Positions 44,672 through 57,066 of a stretch of 64,000 bases of DNA are shown here, one piece after another. This DNA comes from Lactobacillus sp. PV012 (GTDB lineage: Bacteria > Bacillota > Bacilli > Lactobacillales > Lactobacillaceae), in assembly GCF_014522325.1 (NCBI RefSeq), contig NZ_CP041983.1:1459860-1523859 (forward strand), in the 5' to 3' direction. The notes beneath the pieces are model-generated. The model was not told the DNA's origin. It did no database searches and saw only the letters and a list, made by a program, of their open reading frames with translations. Within the stretch, counting starts at the first letter, position 1; every line of letters begins with the position of its first letter. The position numbers and the translations under genes are program-made.

Positions 44672-45397
44672 TTAGTTCTTTTTAGCATTATCAATTATAT
44701 GTTTAAAAAGATTATTTTGTACTTTACTTACTCTATGAAGCATTTCTGGATGCCATTGTACCCCAATTACAGACCCATCGGAATTTTCAATTCCCTCTAC
44801 TACTCCATCTACACAGCGTGCAGTTACTTTAAAATCAGAAGCAACATCTTTTAGTAGTTGATGGTGAAATGAATTTGTTTGTAAGCTATCTGTCTCCAGC
44901 AACTCTGCAATCTTGCTTCCTTTAAGTGTTTTAACAGTATGAGTAACTAAAGTAGGAGTTTGTCCTTGAGAATGCTTTAAAGTCTTTTCTGGGCGATAGC
45001 TCAAATCTTGATATAAAGTTCCCCCATGGGCTACATTAATAATTTGTGCTCCTCTACAAATTCCCAAAACAGGAATATGGTTTTCTTCTGCTAACGTTAA
45101 AAGTAACATATCAAACTTATCCCGTTCTGGCCAGATGTTTCCTAATTTCTGCTCTGGTTCTTCACCATAATTATGAGGATCTACATCATGTCCGCCTGAC
45201 AAAATAAGTCCTTGCACATTCTTCATCTGTTCTCTTATTACTTCTTCATCCTGATTAAATGGAATAATAAATGGAATTCCTCCATTTTGGATTACAGAAT
45301 CAATATAATCATCATTTACATAGCTTCGATGGTACCCTGGGAAAATTCCTCCATCATCAATTATAACTGATCCTGATATTCCAATAAGTGGTTTCAT
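44672..45397 (-). CDS. Gamma-glutamyl-gamma-aminobutyrate hydrolase family protein (PuuD-like)
   Basis: 241-residue class I glutamine amidotransferase-like hydrolase. The nucleophilic Cys is in VLGICRGAQIINVAHGG, the catalytic His-Glu in VQWHPEML, and GLILSGGHDVDPHNYGEEP is the family loop. It cleaves gamma-glutamyl amides of small amines or amino acids; the exact substrate is unknown. Upstream neighbour is the second AAT permease, downstream an APC permease, which suggests a uptake-and-hydrolysis module. Confidence 0.85.
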   Translation of the reverse strand: MKPLIGISGSVIIDDGGIFPGYHRSYVNDDYIDSVIQNGGIPFIIPFNQDEEVIREQMKNVQGLILSGGHDVDPHNYGEEPEQKLGNIWPERDKFDMLLLTLAEENHIPVLGICRGAQIINVAHGGTLYQDLSYRPEKTLKHSQGQTPTLVTHTVKTLKGSKIAELLETDSLQTNSFHHQLLKDVASDFKVTARCVDGVVEGIENSDGSVIGVQWHPEMLHRVSKVQNNLFKHIIDNAKKN

Positions 45398-45435
45398 AAT
45401 CTTCTACCTCCTTAATCATTCTAAAATTAATATAC

Positions 45436-45473
45436 AAAAAAAGCCCACTTACGACAAGTAAGAAAGGCTTTTT
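45436..45473 (-). terminator. Terminator after the second AAT permease
   Basis: AAAAAAGCC and GGCTTTTT with an inner CTTAC/GTAAG hairpin. It lies between the permease and the PuuD-like gene on the same strand. Confidence 0.75.
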
Positions 45474-45475
45474 GC

Positions 45476-46861
45476 TTACTTTTTAATACTCTTATGTTTT
45501 ACTAAATAAAACAGTACAGCAATGATTAATACTCCTGCCCCTACACTCACTGAAACTCGCGTCTCTGGATTAATAAACATGAATATTACAATTACTGTTA
45601 ACATAAATAAAGCAAAATAATTTGAGAATGGATATAGAGGTAATTTAAACGGATGGTCCTTCATTAATTCTATATTTTCTTTTCTAAATTTTAATTCTGC
45701 TAATAAAATTACAAACCATGCTACCATCCCTGGTAAGACAGAGGAACTATAAACTGTAACAAATAATTCACTCATTGATTTATTAATTGTAGAAGCAATT
45801 AAATTTAAAATAAATCCAATTAAAATTCCCCCGGTAATTCCAAAAATTGCATAATTTGGAACGACTCTTTTAGAAATATGCTTAAATACTTTAGGTGCTT
45901 CCCCCGCATGTGCTAATTTAAAGAGCATTCTACTTGAAGAATAAATACCTGAGTTAGCTCCTGATAAAGCTGCTGTCAAGATAACAAAGTTAATAATACT
46001 TGCTGCTGCTGTTATTCCCACCTTCATAAATGTTTCCACAAATGGGGACTGCATGGCTTGAAGTTGATTCCAAGGATAAATTGTCACAATTACAAAGATT
46101 GCTCCCACGTAGAAAATTAAAATGCGCCACAATACTGTTCTTACACTTTTAACAATAGCTTTTTGTGGATCAGCAACTTCTCCGGCAGAAATTCCGATTA
46201 CTTCAATTCCTTCATAGGATCCGACAATAATCGCCATTGAAAAGAAGAAACCTTTTATACCACCAGCAAAAAATCCACCATGAGACCACAAATTACTAAA
46301 TCCAATTGGCTGCCCATGATTTCCTACACCAAATAAAATTACTAAAAAGCCTAAAATTATCATTAGAATGATTGTTACTACTTTGATCATTGCAAACCAA
46401 AATTCTAATGATCCATACGCCTTAGCACTTGCAATATTTGCTAATACTAAAAAGCCAATAATAATTAATCCAGTCCATAAATCGCTAATATTTGGCCACC
46501 AAACTTTTAAGTAACTTATGGCTGCGATAACTTCTGAAATTCCAACAACAATATATTGAAAAACAGCAGCCCATTCTGCCAAATATCCTGCTAACGGAGA
46601 AATATAATCAGTTGCATAATCAGCAAATGATCCTGTCGTTGGGTTCACATAGAGCATCTCCCCTAGTGCTCGCATAACGATATAGAGAATCACTCCTACA
46701 AACATATAGGCTAATAATACTGATGGCCCTGTCCACTTAATGGTCGAAGTAGAACCCATAAAAAGTCCAACTCCAATTGCTCCACCAAGAGAAATCATTT
46801 CCATCTGTCCTGCTGACATCGATCGTTTTAACTTGGGGGCTGACTGTTTTTCTTTTTCCAT
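45476..46861 (-). CDS. AAT-type amino-acid permease, copy 2 of a tandem pair
   Basis: 461-residue permease of the amino-acid transporter (AAT) group, twelve helices. It starts with the conserved LKRSMSAGQMEMISLGGAIGVGLFMGSTSTIKWTGPSVLLAY and contains ISAGEVADPQKAIVKSVRTVLWRIL. It is closely similar to the gene just upstream over its entire length, with a 4-base gap between them. Substrate not predictable; AAT permeases carry neutral, acidic or basic amino acids and GABA. Confidence 0.88.
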   Translation of the reverse strand: MEKEKQSAPKLKRSMSAGQMEMISLGGAIGVGLFMGSTSTIKWTGPSVLLAYMFVGVILYIVMRALGEMLYVNPTTGSFADYATDYISPLAGYLAEWAAVFQYIVVGISEVIAAISYLKVWWPNISDLWTGLIIIGFLVLANIASAKAYGSLEFWFAMIKVVTIILMIILGFLVILFGVGNHGQPIGFSNLWSHGGFFAGGIKGFFFSMAIIVGSYEGIEVIGISAGEVADPQKAIVKSVRTVLWRILIFYVGAIFVIVTIYPWNQLQAMQSPFVETFMKVGITAAASIINFVILTAALSGANSGIYSSSRMLFKLAHAGEAPKVFKHISKRVVPNYAIFGITGGILIGFILNLIASTINKSMSELFVTVYSSSVLPGMVAWFVILLAELKFRKENIELMKDHPFKLPLYPFSNYFALFMLTVIVIFMFINPETRVSVSVGAGVLIIAVLFYLVKHKSIKK

Positions 46862-46865
46862 ACTT

Positions 46866-48245
46866 TTATCCTTTCTTACGGTGTCTAACCAAATAGACTA
46901 AAACTGCTACAATTAAGACAATCGCTCCTACAGCAACTGAAATTCGAGTTTCTGGATTAATGAACATAAATACTACAATTAAAATTAAAACTATAAAAGC
47001 AAAATAATTAGATAGGGGGTATAAAGGCAACTTAAAAGGGTGATCTTTTAACAGATCAGGGTTATTTCTTCTAAATCGTAACTCTGCTAATAGGATTACA
47101 AACCATGGAATCATTCCTGGTAATACTGAGGATGAAAAAACTACAACAAATAAGTCCTGAGTAGATTTATTAATTGTTGCTGCTACTACATCCAATAAAA
47201 ATCCAACAAATATTCCCCCGGTAATTCCCATAATTGCCCGGTTGGGAACAATTCTTTTCGAAATATGACCAAATGTTTTAGGCGCTTCTCCATCATGCGC
47301 AAGTTTAAAGAGCATTCTACTTGAAGAATAAATACCTGAGTTAGCTCCTGATAAGGCTGCTGTTAAGACAACAAAATTTATCACACTAGCCGCAGCTGTA
47401 ATTCCTACTTTAGCAAATGTAGTTACAAATGGTGAACCCATACTGCTCAATTCATCCCAAGGATATATAGTTACAATTACAAAGATTGCTCCCACATAGA
47501 AAATTAAGATACGCCATAAAACAGATTTTACACTTTTTACAATTGCCTTTTGTGGATCAGCAACCTCTCCGGCAGAAATTCCTAAAAGTTCAATTCCTTC
47601 ATATGAACCTACAATAATAGATAAAGAAAAAATAAATCCTTTTAATCCTCCCGTGAAGAAACCTCCATGAGACCACAAATTGCTAAATCCTGTTGGCTTT
47701 CCATTATTACCAACCCCAAAGAAGATAACTAATAAGCCCAATACAATCATTAAAATTATCGTAATAACTTTAATCATCGCAAACCAGAATTCCAAAGATG
47801 CATAAGCCTTTGCACTAGCTAAGTTAGCTAATAGCAAAAAAGCAATAATTATAATTCCAGACCAAAGAACATTGATATTCGGCCACCAAAACTTTAAATA
47901 TTCTGTTGCGGCTACTACCTCAGACATCCCAACAACAATATACTCAAAAACGTTCGCCCATTCAGCTAAATACCCCGCTATTGGATGAACATATTCAGCC
48001 GCATAATCAGCAAATGATCCTGTTCCTGGATTTATATAGAGCATTTCTCCCAGTGCTCTCATTACTACATACAAAATAATTCCCACAAATAAATAGGCAA
48101 GCAAAACAGAAGGCCCAGTCCATTTTATGGTAGCTGTTGCACCCATAAACAAACCAACACCAATTGCCCCACCAAGTGAAATCATTTCCATTTGGCCTGC
48201 GGTCATCGAACGTTGCAAACTTGGGTTTGACTTACGCGTTTTCAT
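46866..48245 (-). CDS. AAT-type amino-acid permease, copy 1 of a tandem pair
   Basis: 459-residue permease, homologous end to end with its downstream neighbour. The N-terminus LQRSMTAGQMEMISLGGAIGVGLFMGATATIKWTGPSVLLAY is nearly the same, and ISAGEVADPQKAIVKSVKSVLWRIL follows. They differ mainly in loops and the C-terminus (here VGAIVLIVAVLVYLVRHRKKG). A tandem duplication with later divergence is the simplest reading; the two may differ in specificity. Confidence 0.88.
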   Translation of the reverse strand: MKTRKSNPSLQRSMTAGQMEMISLGGAIGVGLFMGATATIKWTGPSVLLAYLFVGIILYVVMRALGEMLYINPGTGSFADYAAEYVHPIAGYLAEWANVFEYIVVGMSEVVAATEYLKFWWPNINVLWSGIIIIAFLLLANLASAKAYASLEFWFAMIKVITIILMIVLGLLVIFFGVGNNGKPTGFSNLWSHGGFFTGGLKGFIFSLSIIVGSYEGIELLGISAGEVADPQKAIVKSVKSVLWRILIFYVGAIFVIVTIYPWDELSSMGSPFVTTFAKVGITAAASVINFVVLTAALSGANSGIYSSSRMLFKLAHDGEAPKTFGHISKRIVPNRAIMGITGGIFVGFLLDVVAATINKSTQDLFVVVFSSSVLPGMIPWFVILLAELRFRRNNPDLLKDHPFKLPLYPLSNYFAFIVLILIVVFMFINPETRISVAVGAIVLIVAVLVYLVRHRKKG

Positions 48246-48372
48246 TTTATTCTCCCATATTAAAACTAATACCTTAAATAATACTAGTTAAAAATAAATG
48301 TTACATTAAATTTAATTTTAATATATGGCTCCTTCCTTGACAACCCTAGATCCTATTTTTCTTTTTAATAAC

Positions 48373-48402
48373 AAAAAAACCTGAGTATACACTCAGGTTT
48401 TT
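48373..48402 (-). terminator. Terminator of the man operon
   Basis: AAAAACCTGAGT and ACTCAGGTTTTT form a perfect stem with a four-base loop, one base after the DUF956 gene. Confidence 0.93.
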
Positions 48403-48403
48403 A

Positions 48404-48766
48404 TCATTTTTCCATAAAGCCGCGTTTCAATTTTTGCCAAAACGATAAAGATTTTCTGATATTATCTGCTGGAATATGCTTCCTAATAGCTCGTAAAGTT
48501 GGTTTTACATGGCGAGCTGCAAAGTAAAAATCTCCATTTCTCTTTGTACGAATTTGAAATCTCGGAATATACTTTCCTTTAAAATATACATCAGCAATGA
48601 TTAGATTAATTTCATTCCAAGGTATTTGAACATAATCCTTTATATTATTTTCTCGATAAAATTCAAATCCTCTGTTACCAATCATAATTTTCCCATAACT
48701 TGGCATCCCCCGAAACCAAGTTCCAGAGTCAACATATTCTACTGCTGAATTTAGTGACTGAACCAT
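48404..48766 (-). CDS. DUF956 family protein (ManO-type)
   Basis: 120-residue soluble protein of the DUF956 family, found next to mannose PTS genes in lactic acid bacteria and sometimes called ManO. Features: FRGMPSYGKIMIGNRGFEFYRENN and the basic end WQKLKRGFMEK. Family function is not established; a role in mannose PTS regulation has been proposed from gene linkage. Last gene of the operon, GGAGGACT before ATG. Confidence 0.82.
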   Translation of the reverse strand: MVQSLNSAVEYVDSGTWFRGMPSYGKIMIGNRGFEFYRENNIKDYVQIPWNEINLIIADVYFKGKYIPRFQIRTKRNGDFYFAARHVKPTLRAIRKHIPADNIRKSLSFWQKLKRGFMEK

Positions 48767-48797
48767 AGTCCTCCTCTTTTATTAAGAACTATCTTTA

Positions 48798-49736
48798 TTA
48801 GAACAAGCCAATTACATGACCCACAATACCTAAGATAAAGATACCAATAATGATAATAATTGGTGATACTTTTTTCTTCAGAAGCCACATACATAAGAAG
48901 GTAAGTAAAATAGCTGCAAGCCCAGGAATCAATTGATCAAGGTTTTGTTGAAGAGTAGTCTCCTTTACCTTTGTCAAGGACATGCCATCTCCTTTATTCC
49001 ATTCTAACAATGCTTTTTGGATTCCCTTGGCACCTGCTGGAAGACTATTCCAATCAATATATGCTCCTTTTTGGAGAGGAGTTCTTGATACTACAGGCTT
49101 AAAATCAATATTTACCCATCTTTCGATCAATGCTCCAATAACAAACATCCCCATCATTGAAGCTCCACGAGTTATCTTTTGTAATAGTCCACCTGAAGCA
49201 TCTTCAGTAATCTTTGTTCCTGCGTTATAACCTAATTCTTGAGTATACCATAAGAAGGCAATTCTAATTACATTCCATAGAACAAAGAAAACAATTGGCC
49301 CTAAAATATTTCCACTTAAAGCAAGAGAAGCTCCCAAAGAACCAATAATTGGTCGAACTGTGTACCAAAATACCGGATCACCTACTCCGGCTAAAGGTCC
49401 CATCATACCAACTTTAACTCCAGAAATAGCTTGATTATCTACCTCTGCACCATTTGCTCTATCTTCTTCTAAAGCTAATGTTACTCCCAAAATTGGAGCT
49501 GCCAGATATGGGTGTGTATTAAAGAATTCTAAATGACGCTTTAAGGCACCACTCATATCTTTTTTCTCAGGATAGAGCTTCTTTAAAGCTGGGATCATAC
49601 TATAAGCAAAACCACCATTTTGCATTCTTTCATAGTTCCATGAACCTTGAATAAATGTAGAACGCCAACATACTCTCCATCTATCTGCCTTACTTAATTT
49701 AATTTTATTGTCTTTTTTTAAAGTCGTTTCTGCCAT
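48798..49736 (-). CDS. manN: Mannose-family PTS permease EIID
   Basis: 312-residue EIID, membrane partner of EIIC in the Man-PTS that brings in glucose and mannose. Typical stretches: RSTFIQGSWNYERMQNGGFAYSMIPALKKLYP, LALEEDRANG and MMGPLAGVGDPVFWYTVRPIIGSLGASLA. The last 40 residues form one membrane segment (AAILLTFLCMWLL...) after the long cytosolic part. ATG 49736 is preceded by GGAGGTAGCAAG; the ORF extends further upstream but overlaps EIIC. Confidence 0.93.
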   Translation of the reverse strand: MAETTLKKDNKIKLSKADRWRVCWRSTFIQGSWNYERMQNGGFAYSMIPALKKLYPEKKDMSGALKRHLEFFNTHPYLAAPILGVTLALEEDRANGAEVDNQAISGVKVGMMGPLAGVGDPVFWYTVRPIIGSLGASLALSGNILGPIVFFVLWNVIRIAFLWYTQELGYNAGTKITEDASGGLLQKITRGASMMGMFVIGALIERWVNIDFKPVVSRTPLQKGAYIDWNSLPAGAKGIQKALLEWNKGDGMSLTKVKETTLQQNLDQLIPGLAAILLTFLCMWLLKKKVSPIIIIIGIFILGIVGHVIGLF

Positions 49737-49755
49737 CTTGCTACCTCCTCTCGGT

Positions 49756-50559
49756 TTAATAGTCATCTAAAATGTCACCGAGTGGATCTCCAGATCCACT
49801 ATTACTGTCACTATTGTTACCCTTGTTTGAGCCTTCTAAAGCTAAGTACATTAAGGCCATTGCTAATCCAATCCCACCAAGGGCAATTAAAGTTAATTCC
49901 TTAATAGCAGCAAGACAGAAACCAATTGCAAAGAAAGGCCACACTTCACGACTAGCCATCATATTAATAACCATTGCATAACCAACCGCTACTACCATTC
50001 CCCCACCAATCGTCATTCCATCATTTAACCACTGTGGCATAGCTTCTAATCCTTGACGAACTACGCTAGCAGGAATGGCCAAAAGTAATGCTGCTGGAAT
50101 AGCAATTCTTAATCCTTGAAGAGCTAATGCAACATATTGCCACATATCAATTCCGCGCCAATTTGCTTTTTCAGCTTGATTATCCATTTTATGAACGATC
50201 CAAATTGAAATTGTTCTTACCAACATTGTTAAAAATAGTCCTGCAACTGCTAATGGAATTGCAATACCAATTGCAGTACCAATTCCTTTTTGACCTTGTC
50301 CACCTTGCACTAAAATAATAGCAGATGCTACTGATGCTAAGGCAGCATCAGGTGCTACCGCAGCTCCAATATTTGCCCAACCTAGTGCAATCATTTGAAG
50401 GGATCCACCAAGAATGACACCTAAAGTTAGGTTACCTGTGACTAATCCAATTAATGTACATGCGACCAATGGTTGTTGAAATTGAAATTGATCTAGGATT
50501 CCTCCCATACCAGCTAAGAAAGCAACAACCACTACCAGAATCATCTGTATAGCATTCAT
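49756..50559 (-). CDS. manM: Mannose-family PTS permease EIIC
   Basis: 267-residue EIIC with about seven membrane segments. FQFQQPLVACTLIGLVTGNLTLGVILGGSLQMIALGWANIGAAVAPDAALASVASAI is the family signature of ManY/ManM. The end is hydrophilic with Ser/Gly/Asp (NSDSNSGSGDPLGDILDDY). In lactic acid bacteria this protein with EIID is the receptor of class IIa bacteriocins and some phages. Confidence 0.94.
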   Translation of the reverse strand: MNAIQMILVVVVAFLAGMGGILDQFQFQQPLVACTLIGLVTGNLTLGVILGGSLQMIALGWANIGAAVAPDAALASVASAIILVQGGQGQKGIGTAIGIAIPLAVAGLFLTMLVRTISIWIVHKMDNQAEKANWRGIDMWQYVALALQGLRIAIPAALLLAIPASVVRQGLEAMPQWLNDGMTIGGGMVVAVGYAMVINMMASREVWPFFAIGFCLAAIKELTLIALGGIGLAMALMYLALEGSNKGNNSDSNSGSGDPLGDILDDY

Positions 50560-50570
50560 ATTATTTTCTC

Positions 50571-51572
50571 CTATTTACCTTGCTTCTTTAATTCATTTTC
50601 CGCTTTTGCCAAAAGGCTATCAATATTTTCTGGGCTATCACTCGGTACCTTTCGTACATCAAATTTTACTCCCATTTTTTTCATTTCTTTGATAGCATCT
50701 ACATCTGCTTGATCCATTGCAATAGCCTTATTTACATTTACTTTTCCATCTGCATATGCAATAGACCCAAGATTAATTTCCTTTATATTTACTCCATCTT
50801 TAATCGCTTGAAGAGCTTCTTGAGGATTTTCGAAAAGTACTAGCGCCTTAGTATCTCCAAAGCGTGGATCTTTATCCACCTCTACCATTTTTTTAATAGG
50901 AATAGTATTAGCTGGAACCCCTGCTGGAGCGGCTTCTCTAATCATTGATTTTCTTAGTTTATCTTTTGCTACTTTATCAGAAACTACAATAATTCTTGAA
51001 GGATTGATACTCTTGGTCCAGCCAGTTGCTACTTGTCCATGAAGAAGACGAGTATCTATTCGAGCTAATCCATATTTTATGTGCCCATCTCCCAAGACTG
51101 TTCCTTCCGGAATTGATCCTTGTTTTCCAGGAGATTTTTCTTTAGATTGAGCCACTGTATCTTTTGGCATCAAACTTTCTGGTTGGGTCTTTATCCCATC
51201 ACGTCCCGGTTTAACAATGGCACTGGCAATTTCATCAGCCTTTTCACTAGCCATTCGTTGCCCCAAGGCTTCAATAACCATTGGCAAATTCATTCCAGTA
51301 ACAATTGCCCAATTATTACTCGAATGTTCCTTTACCAGATTGTTAGCTTGATTAAATGGGGTTCCTCCCCATAAATCAATTAAAAATAACACTTCATCTT
51401 GATTATCAAAAGACTCAATTGCCTTTTTCATCTTCGCTTTAATATCATCTGGGCCTTCATCAGGTTTCAATATACAAGGAACTAGATTTTCTTGTTTACC
51501 AAAAATCATCTCTGCAGATTGAAATATACCCTCAGCAAATCCCCCATGACTCGCTAAGATAATTCCTACCAT
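50571..51572 (-). CDS. manL: Mannose-family PTS EIIAB
   Basis: 333-residue fused soluble EIIA-EIIB. EIIA has phosphohistidine His9 in LASHGGFAEG; a Pro/Gly/Lys linker covers about 140-165; EIIB has His178 in RIDTRLLHGQVATGW. ATG 51572 follows GGGGG at good spacing. First gene of manLMN-DUF956. The gap upstream carries a cre-like site; no -24/-12 sigma-54 pair was found, unlike the Man-PTS of some lactobacilli and Listeria. Confidence 0.93.
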   Translation of the reverse strand: MVGIILASHGGFAEGIFQSAEMIFGKQENLVPCILKPDEGPDDIKAKMKKAIESFDNQDEVLFLIDLWGGTPFNQANNLVKEHSSNNWAIVTGMNLPMVIEALGQRMASEKADEIASAIVKPGRDGIKTQPESLMPKDTVAQSKEKSPGKQGSIPEGTVLGDGHIKYGLARIDTRLLHGQVATGWTKSINPSRIIVVSDKVAKDKLRKSMIREAAPAGVPANTIPIKKMVEVDKDPRFGDTKALVLFENPQEALQAIKDGVNIKEINLGSIAYADGKVNVNKAIAMDQADVDAIKEMKKMGVKFDVRKVPSDSPENIDSLLAKAENELKKQGK

Positions 51573-51623
51573 CTTGATTTCCCCCTTAATCAAAAATTGC
51601 ACGAAATACCTATAAATTAGGAA

Positions 51624-51637
51624 TGTATACGTTTACT
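51624..51637. promoter_or_regulatory. cre-like site upstream of manL
   Basis: TGTATACGTTTACT matches the cre consensus at 12 of 14 positions, 52-65 bases before manL and beside the -10-like TATTAT on the minus strand. Confidence 0.4.
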
Positions 51638-51638
51638 T

Positions 51639-51974
51639 TTATATAATACCACATTCTTAATGAAAATGCTTGCATAAACCTTATAGATACTTTATCAAAA
51701 TTGAATTTCTAGAAGAGAGGGAGGAAATTATAATATTTTTTCCTTATCCAAAAAATTAAAGTCTTTTCTCAAATGAGGGTAATTAAGCGGATTAATTTTA
51801 CGAGGAGGATCATGAGGGAGCCAAGCAAATTTTTCTTCTAAAAATCATAATACCTTTCCTTGTTAACGCTCTTATCTTTTTATCCAGTAAAAGAGATGTA
51901 TATTAAAAGGTATCAACCGCACAATTGGTTCAATCAATCTAAATCTCAAAAAGAAGAATTTAAAATTCTATAAA
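51639..51974. other. Gap between manL and the IS
   Basis: About 335 bases with no supported gene. A 25-codon reading frame at 51896-51973 (MYIKRYQPHNWFNQ...) has no good ribosome binding site and ends two bases before the IS inverted repeat; it looks like a remnant rather than a gene. The stretch also carries the upstream part of the manL promoter region. Confidence 0.5.
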
Positions 51975-52012
51975 TAGAAAGTGTCTGGGAAAAAACTAGA
52001 TGCTTAAAATAG

Positions 52013-52050
52013 AAAATCCGTTAGAACAGACAAGTTCTAACGGATTTTTT
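52013..52050. terminator. Internal hairpin terminator in the IS
   Basis: AAAATCCGTTAGAAC and GTTCTAACGGATTTT, 15 perfect pairs, followed by T6 in both directions. Such a hairpin shields the transposase gene from outside transcription. Confidence 0.85.
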
Positions 52051-52119
52051 CTATACATTATCTCCCAACCTTGATATTATTAAATCACCACAAAATAAAA
52101 ACAAAAAGGTGGAATTTTT

Positions 52120-53769
52120 ATGTATCAAAATTATATCACAGGGCAAACTACTTTGACACTCAACTTGGATTTTTCTATCCCTAATAATCATTTAGCCCAG
52201 CTGATCAGTGATTTCGTTGATACTATTCCTAATGAGGTCATGTTAGATGATGACATGACAAAGACTGGTAGACCAGGCTATCATCCAGCTATGATGTTAA
52301 AAATTCTGCTCTTTGCATACTCCAGACGTGTTTTCTCTGGTAGAAAGATTGAGAGGATGTTAGAAGAAAATCTACCAATGATGGTGATTGCTCAAGGTCA
52401 ACACATCTCCTATCACACGATCAATAATTTTAGATCTAGTGAGCATGCTAATGGCTTGATCAAAAAGAGTTTCATCTACTTCACTCATCTTTTACAAGAA
52501 CAAGGACTACTTAGAGAAGGCTCTTTGTTTATCGATGGCACTAAGATCGAAGCTGATGCCAACAAGTATACTTTTGTTTGGAAGAAAGCTATCGAAAAAT
52601 ATCATACTAAACTGAAAGAAGATGCTCTCAAGCTTTATGAAGATTTGGTTCAAGAAAAAGTAACTAAAGCTATCACTGAAGAAGAAGCCATGACCAGTAA
52701 AGGTATGACAATGATGGCTAAAGAAGTCAATAAAGAAATTGAGCAACTTGATCAAGAAATAAAAGCTGAACGCACAGTCATTCCCGGTGGTTCAACTAAA
52801 AAACGGAGAAGACGTAGACTAAAGAAGTATTTACATAAATTAAATAAAGATTACGTTCCACGAGCAATGAAATATGAAAAAGCCAAACAAATCTTAGGTA
52901 AACGTAACAGCTTTTCTAAAACTGACCATGACGCAACCTTTATGCACATGAAAGAAGATCATATGAAAAATGGTCAGCTTAAACCAGGCTATAATATTCA
53001 AGCAGCTACCAGTAATCAGTATGTTATTGATTTTGCTTTATACCATAATCCAACAGATTTTAGAACGCTTGAACCTTTCTTGGGACAGATGAAAGCTAGA
53101 GAGTTATTGGATAAATTTAACAATATAGTTGCCGATGCCGGTTATGGTAGCGAGTATAACTATTCAATGCTTGAGGACAAGTACAAAGATAAAAAGTATT
53201 TTATTCCATACACCTTGTATGAAAAGGAACAGACACGCAAGTATAAGAATGATCCCAAAAAATTAAGTAACTGGTACTACAATGAAAAAGACGATTACTA
53301 TATCGACTGGCAAGGTGTTCGCTTTAATTTTAAAGGATATCGTAAGCGTAAAAATAAAATTACAGGGCTAATATCCGATCTTAAGATCTACGAAGCAGAT
53401 GAGTTCCAACTAAGTGAAGAACAAACTCGATTAGCTAAAACCAAGAGTGGTCGTCAACGGCAAGTTCAATACAATCCAAGCTGGCAATATTTTAAAGAAA
53501 AAGCAAAAGAAACTCTTCAAAGTGAGGAAGGCAAACACATCTATAGCATGAGAAAGACAGATGTCGAGCCAATTTTTGGACACATGAAGAGTGTATTTGG
53601 CATGCGCAGGGCACACCTAAGGGGTAAAAAGAATGTAGAAACAGATATTGGATTGATGTTTCTGATGATGAACTTAAGTAAATTCTGGAACGCAAGACTC
53701 TTAAACGGGGCTGTTTTAACAAAAAAGAGTAAGAATTCTATTTTTAGAAATCTTACTCTTAATTTTTAG
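52120..53769 (+). CDS. IS1182-family transposase
   Basis: 549-residue DDE transposase, complete. First acid Asp139 in LFIDGTKIEADANKYTF, second Asp near 338 in NIVADAGYGSEYNY, and the Glu in DVEPIFGHMKSVFGMRRAHLRG. The N-terminal helix-turn-helix region ISYHTINNFRSSEHANGL is typical. Coiled-coil helices occupy about 145-240. AGGTGG lies eight bases before ATG. No frameshift, so the element may be mobile. Confidence 0.92.
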   Translation: MYQNYITGQTTLTLNLDFSIPNNHLAQLISDFVDTIPNEVMLDDDMTKTGRPGYHPAMMLKILLFAYSRRVFSGRKIERMLEENLPMMVIAQGQHISYHTINNFRSSEHANGLIKKSFIYFTHLLQEQGLLREGSLFIDGTKIEADANKYTFVWKKAIEKYHTKLKEDALKLYEDLVQEKVTKAITEEEAMTSKGMTMMAKEVNKEIEQLDQEIKAERTVIPGGSTKKRRRRRLKKYLHKLNKDYVPRAMKYEKAKQILGKRNSFSKTDHDATFMHMKEDHMKNGQLKPGYNIQAATSNQYVIDFALYHNPTDFRTLEPFLGQMKARELLDKFNNIVADAGYGSEYNYSMLEDKYKDKKYFIPYTLYEKEQTRKYKNDPKKLSNWYYNEKDDYYIDWQGVRFNFKGYRKRKNKITGLISDLKIYEADEFQLSEEQTRLAKTKSGRQRQVQYNPSWQYFKEKAKETLQSEEGKHIYSMRKTDVEPIFGHMKSVFGMRRAHLRGKKNVETDIGLMFLMMNLSKFWNARLLNGAVLTKKSKNSIFRNLTLNF

Positions 53770-53829
53770 TCTAGGGAGTTAGTTTTTTCCCAGACACTTT
53801 CTATCTGTTATATTAGTATAGAACCAACA

Positions 53830-53854
53830 TACTCGTGAATATCATTCCCGAGTA
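53830..53854 (-). terminator. Putative rrn terminator hairpin
   Basis: TACTCG-GAAT ... ATTC-CGAGTA stem beginning at the 3' end of the 5S gene, followed on the minus strand by TGTTGGTTCT, a loose U-rich tract. Absent after the second operon. Confidence 0.45.
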
Positions 53855-53973
53855 GCACGGCAACTACCTATCCTCGCAGGCAGTTTCCCACCAACTACTT
53901 TCGGCGTTAAGAAGCTTAACTTCTGTGTTCGGCATGGGAACAGGTGTTTCCTTCTTGCCATTGCCACCGTACT
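53854..53973 (-). rRNA. 5S rRNA, operon 1
   Basis: About 120 bases; outer stem AGTACGG at the 5' end pairs with CCGTGCT at the 3' end, and the helix III/loop C stretch CCCATGCCGAACACAGAAG is present. Ends inferred from the stem. Confidence 0.95.
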
Positions 53974-54032
53974 CTTTCTGAGTTATTACACTCAAAACTG
54001 AATATAATCTAAAGCCTAAAACCTAGAGCTTT

Positions 54033-56937
<2,905 letters not shown>

Positions 56938-57066
56938 TATTTCAAGTTTGAGTTTCTCTCTTCTTCTCGGTCGCTCTTCAATCTGTTTCTCTTTCGATTG
57001 TCTCGGTTTTTTGCTTTGATTATATTCAGTTTTCAATGTACTAACTCTTGAGGGCTTTCCCCTCAA

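Larger units (their letters stand above)
51975..53803 (+). mobile_element. IS1182-family insertion sequence
   Basis: 1829-base element with one transposase gene and identical 24-base inverted repeats at 51975-51998 and 53780-53803 (the inner sequence is AGTGTCTGGGAAAAAACTA and its complement). An internal hairpin at 52013-52050 precedes the transposase. It lies 50 bases past the 5S gene of the first rrn operon and opposite to rrn transcription. No target duplication is clear. Confidence 0.9.

Noticed and set aside
51573..51720. Sigma-54 promoter for manLMN
   Set aside because: No TGGCAC-N5-TTGC pair is present on the minus strand upstream of manL.
51896..51973. 25-codon frame next to the IS
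   Set aside because: No ribosome binding site and no recognisable product; probably remnant or chance.
51970..53810. Target-site duplication of the IS
   Set aside because: The bases flanking the repeats do not match convincingly; AAAT versus TCTG-like flanks give no clear duplication.
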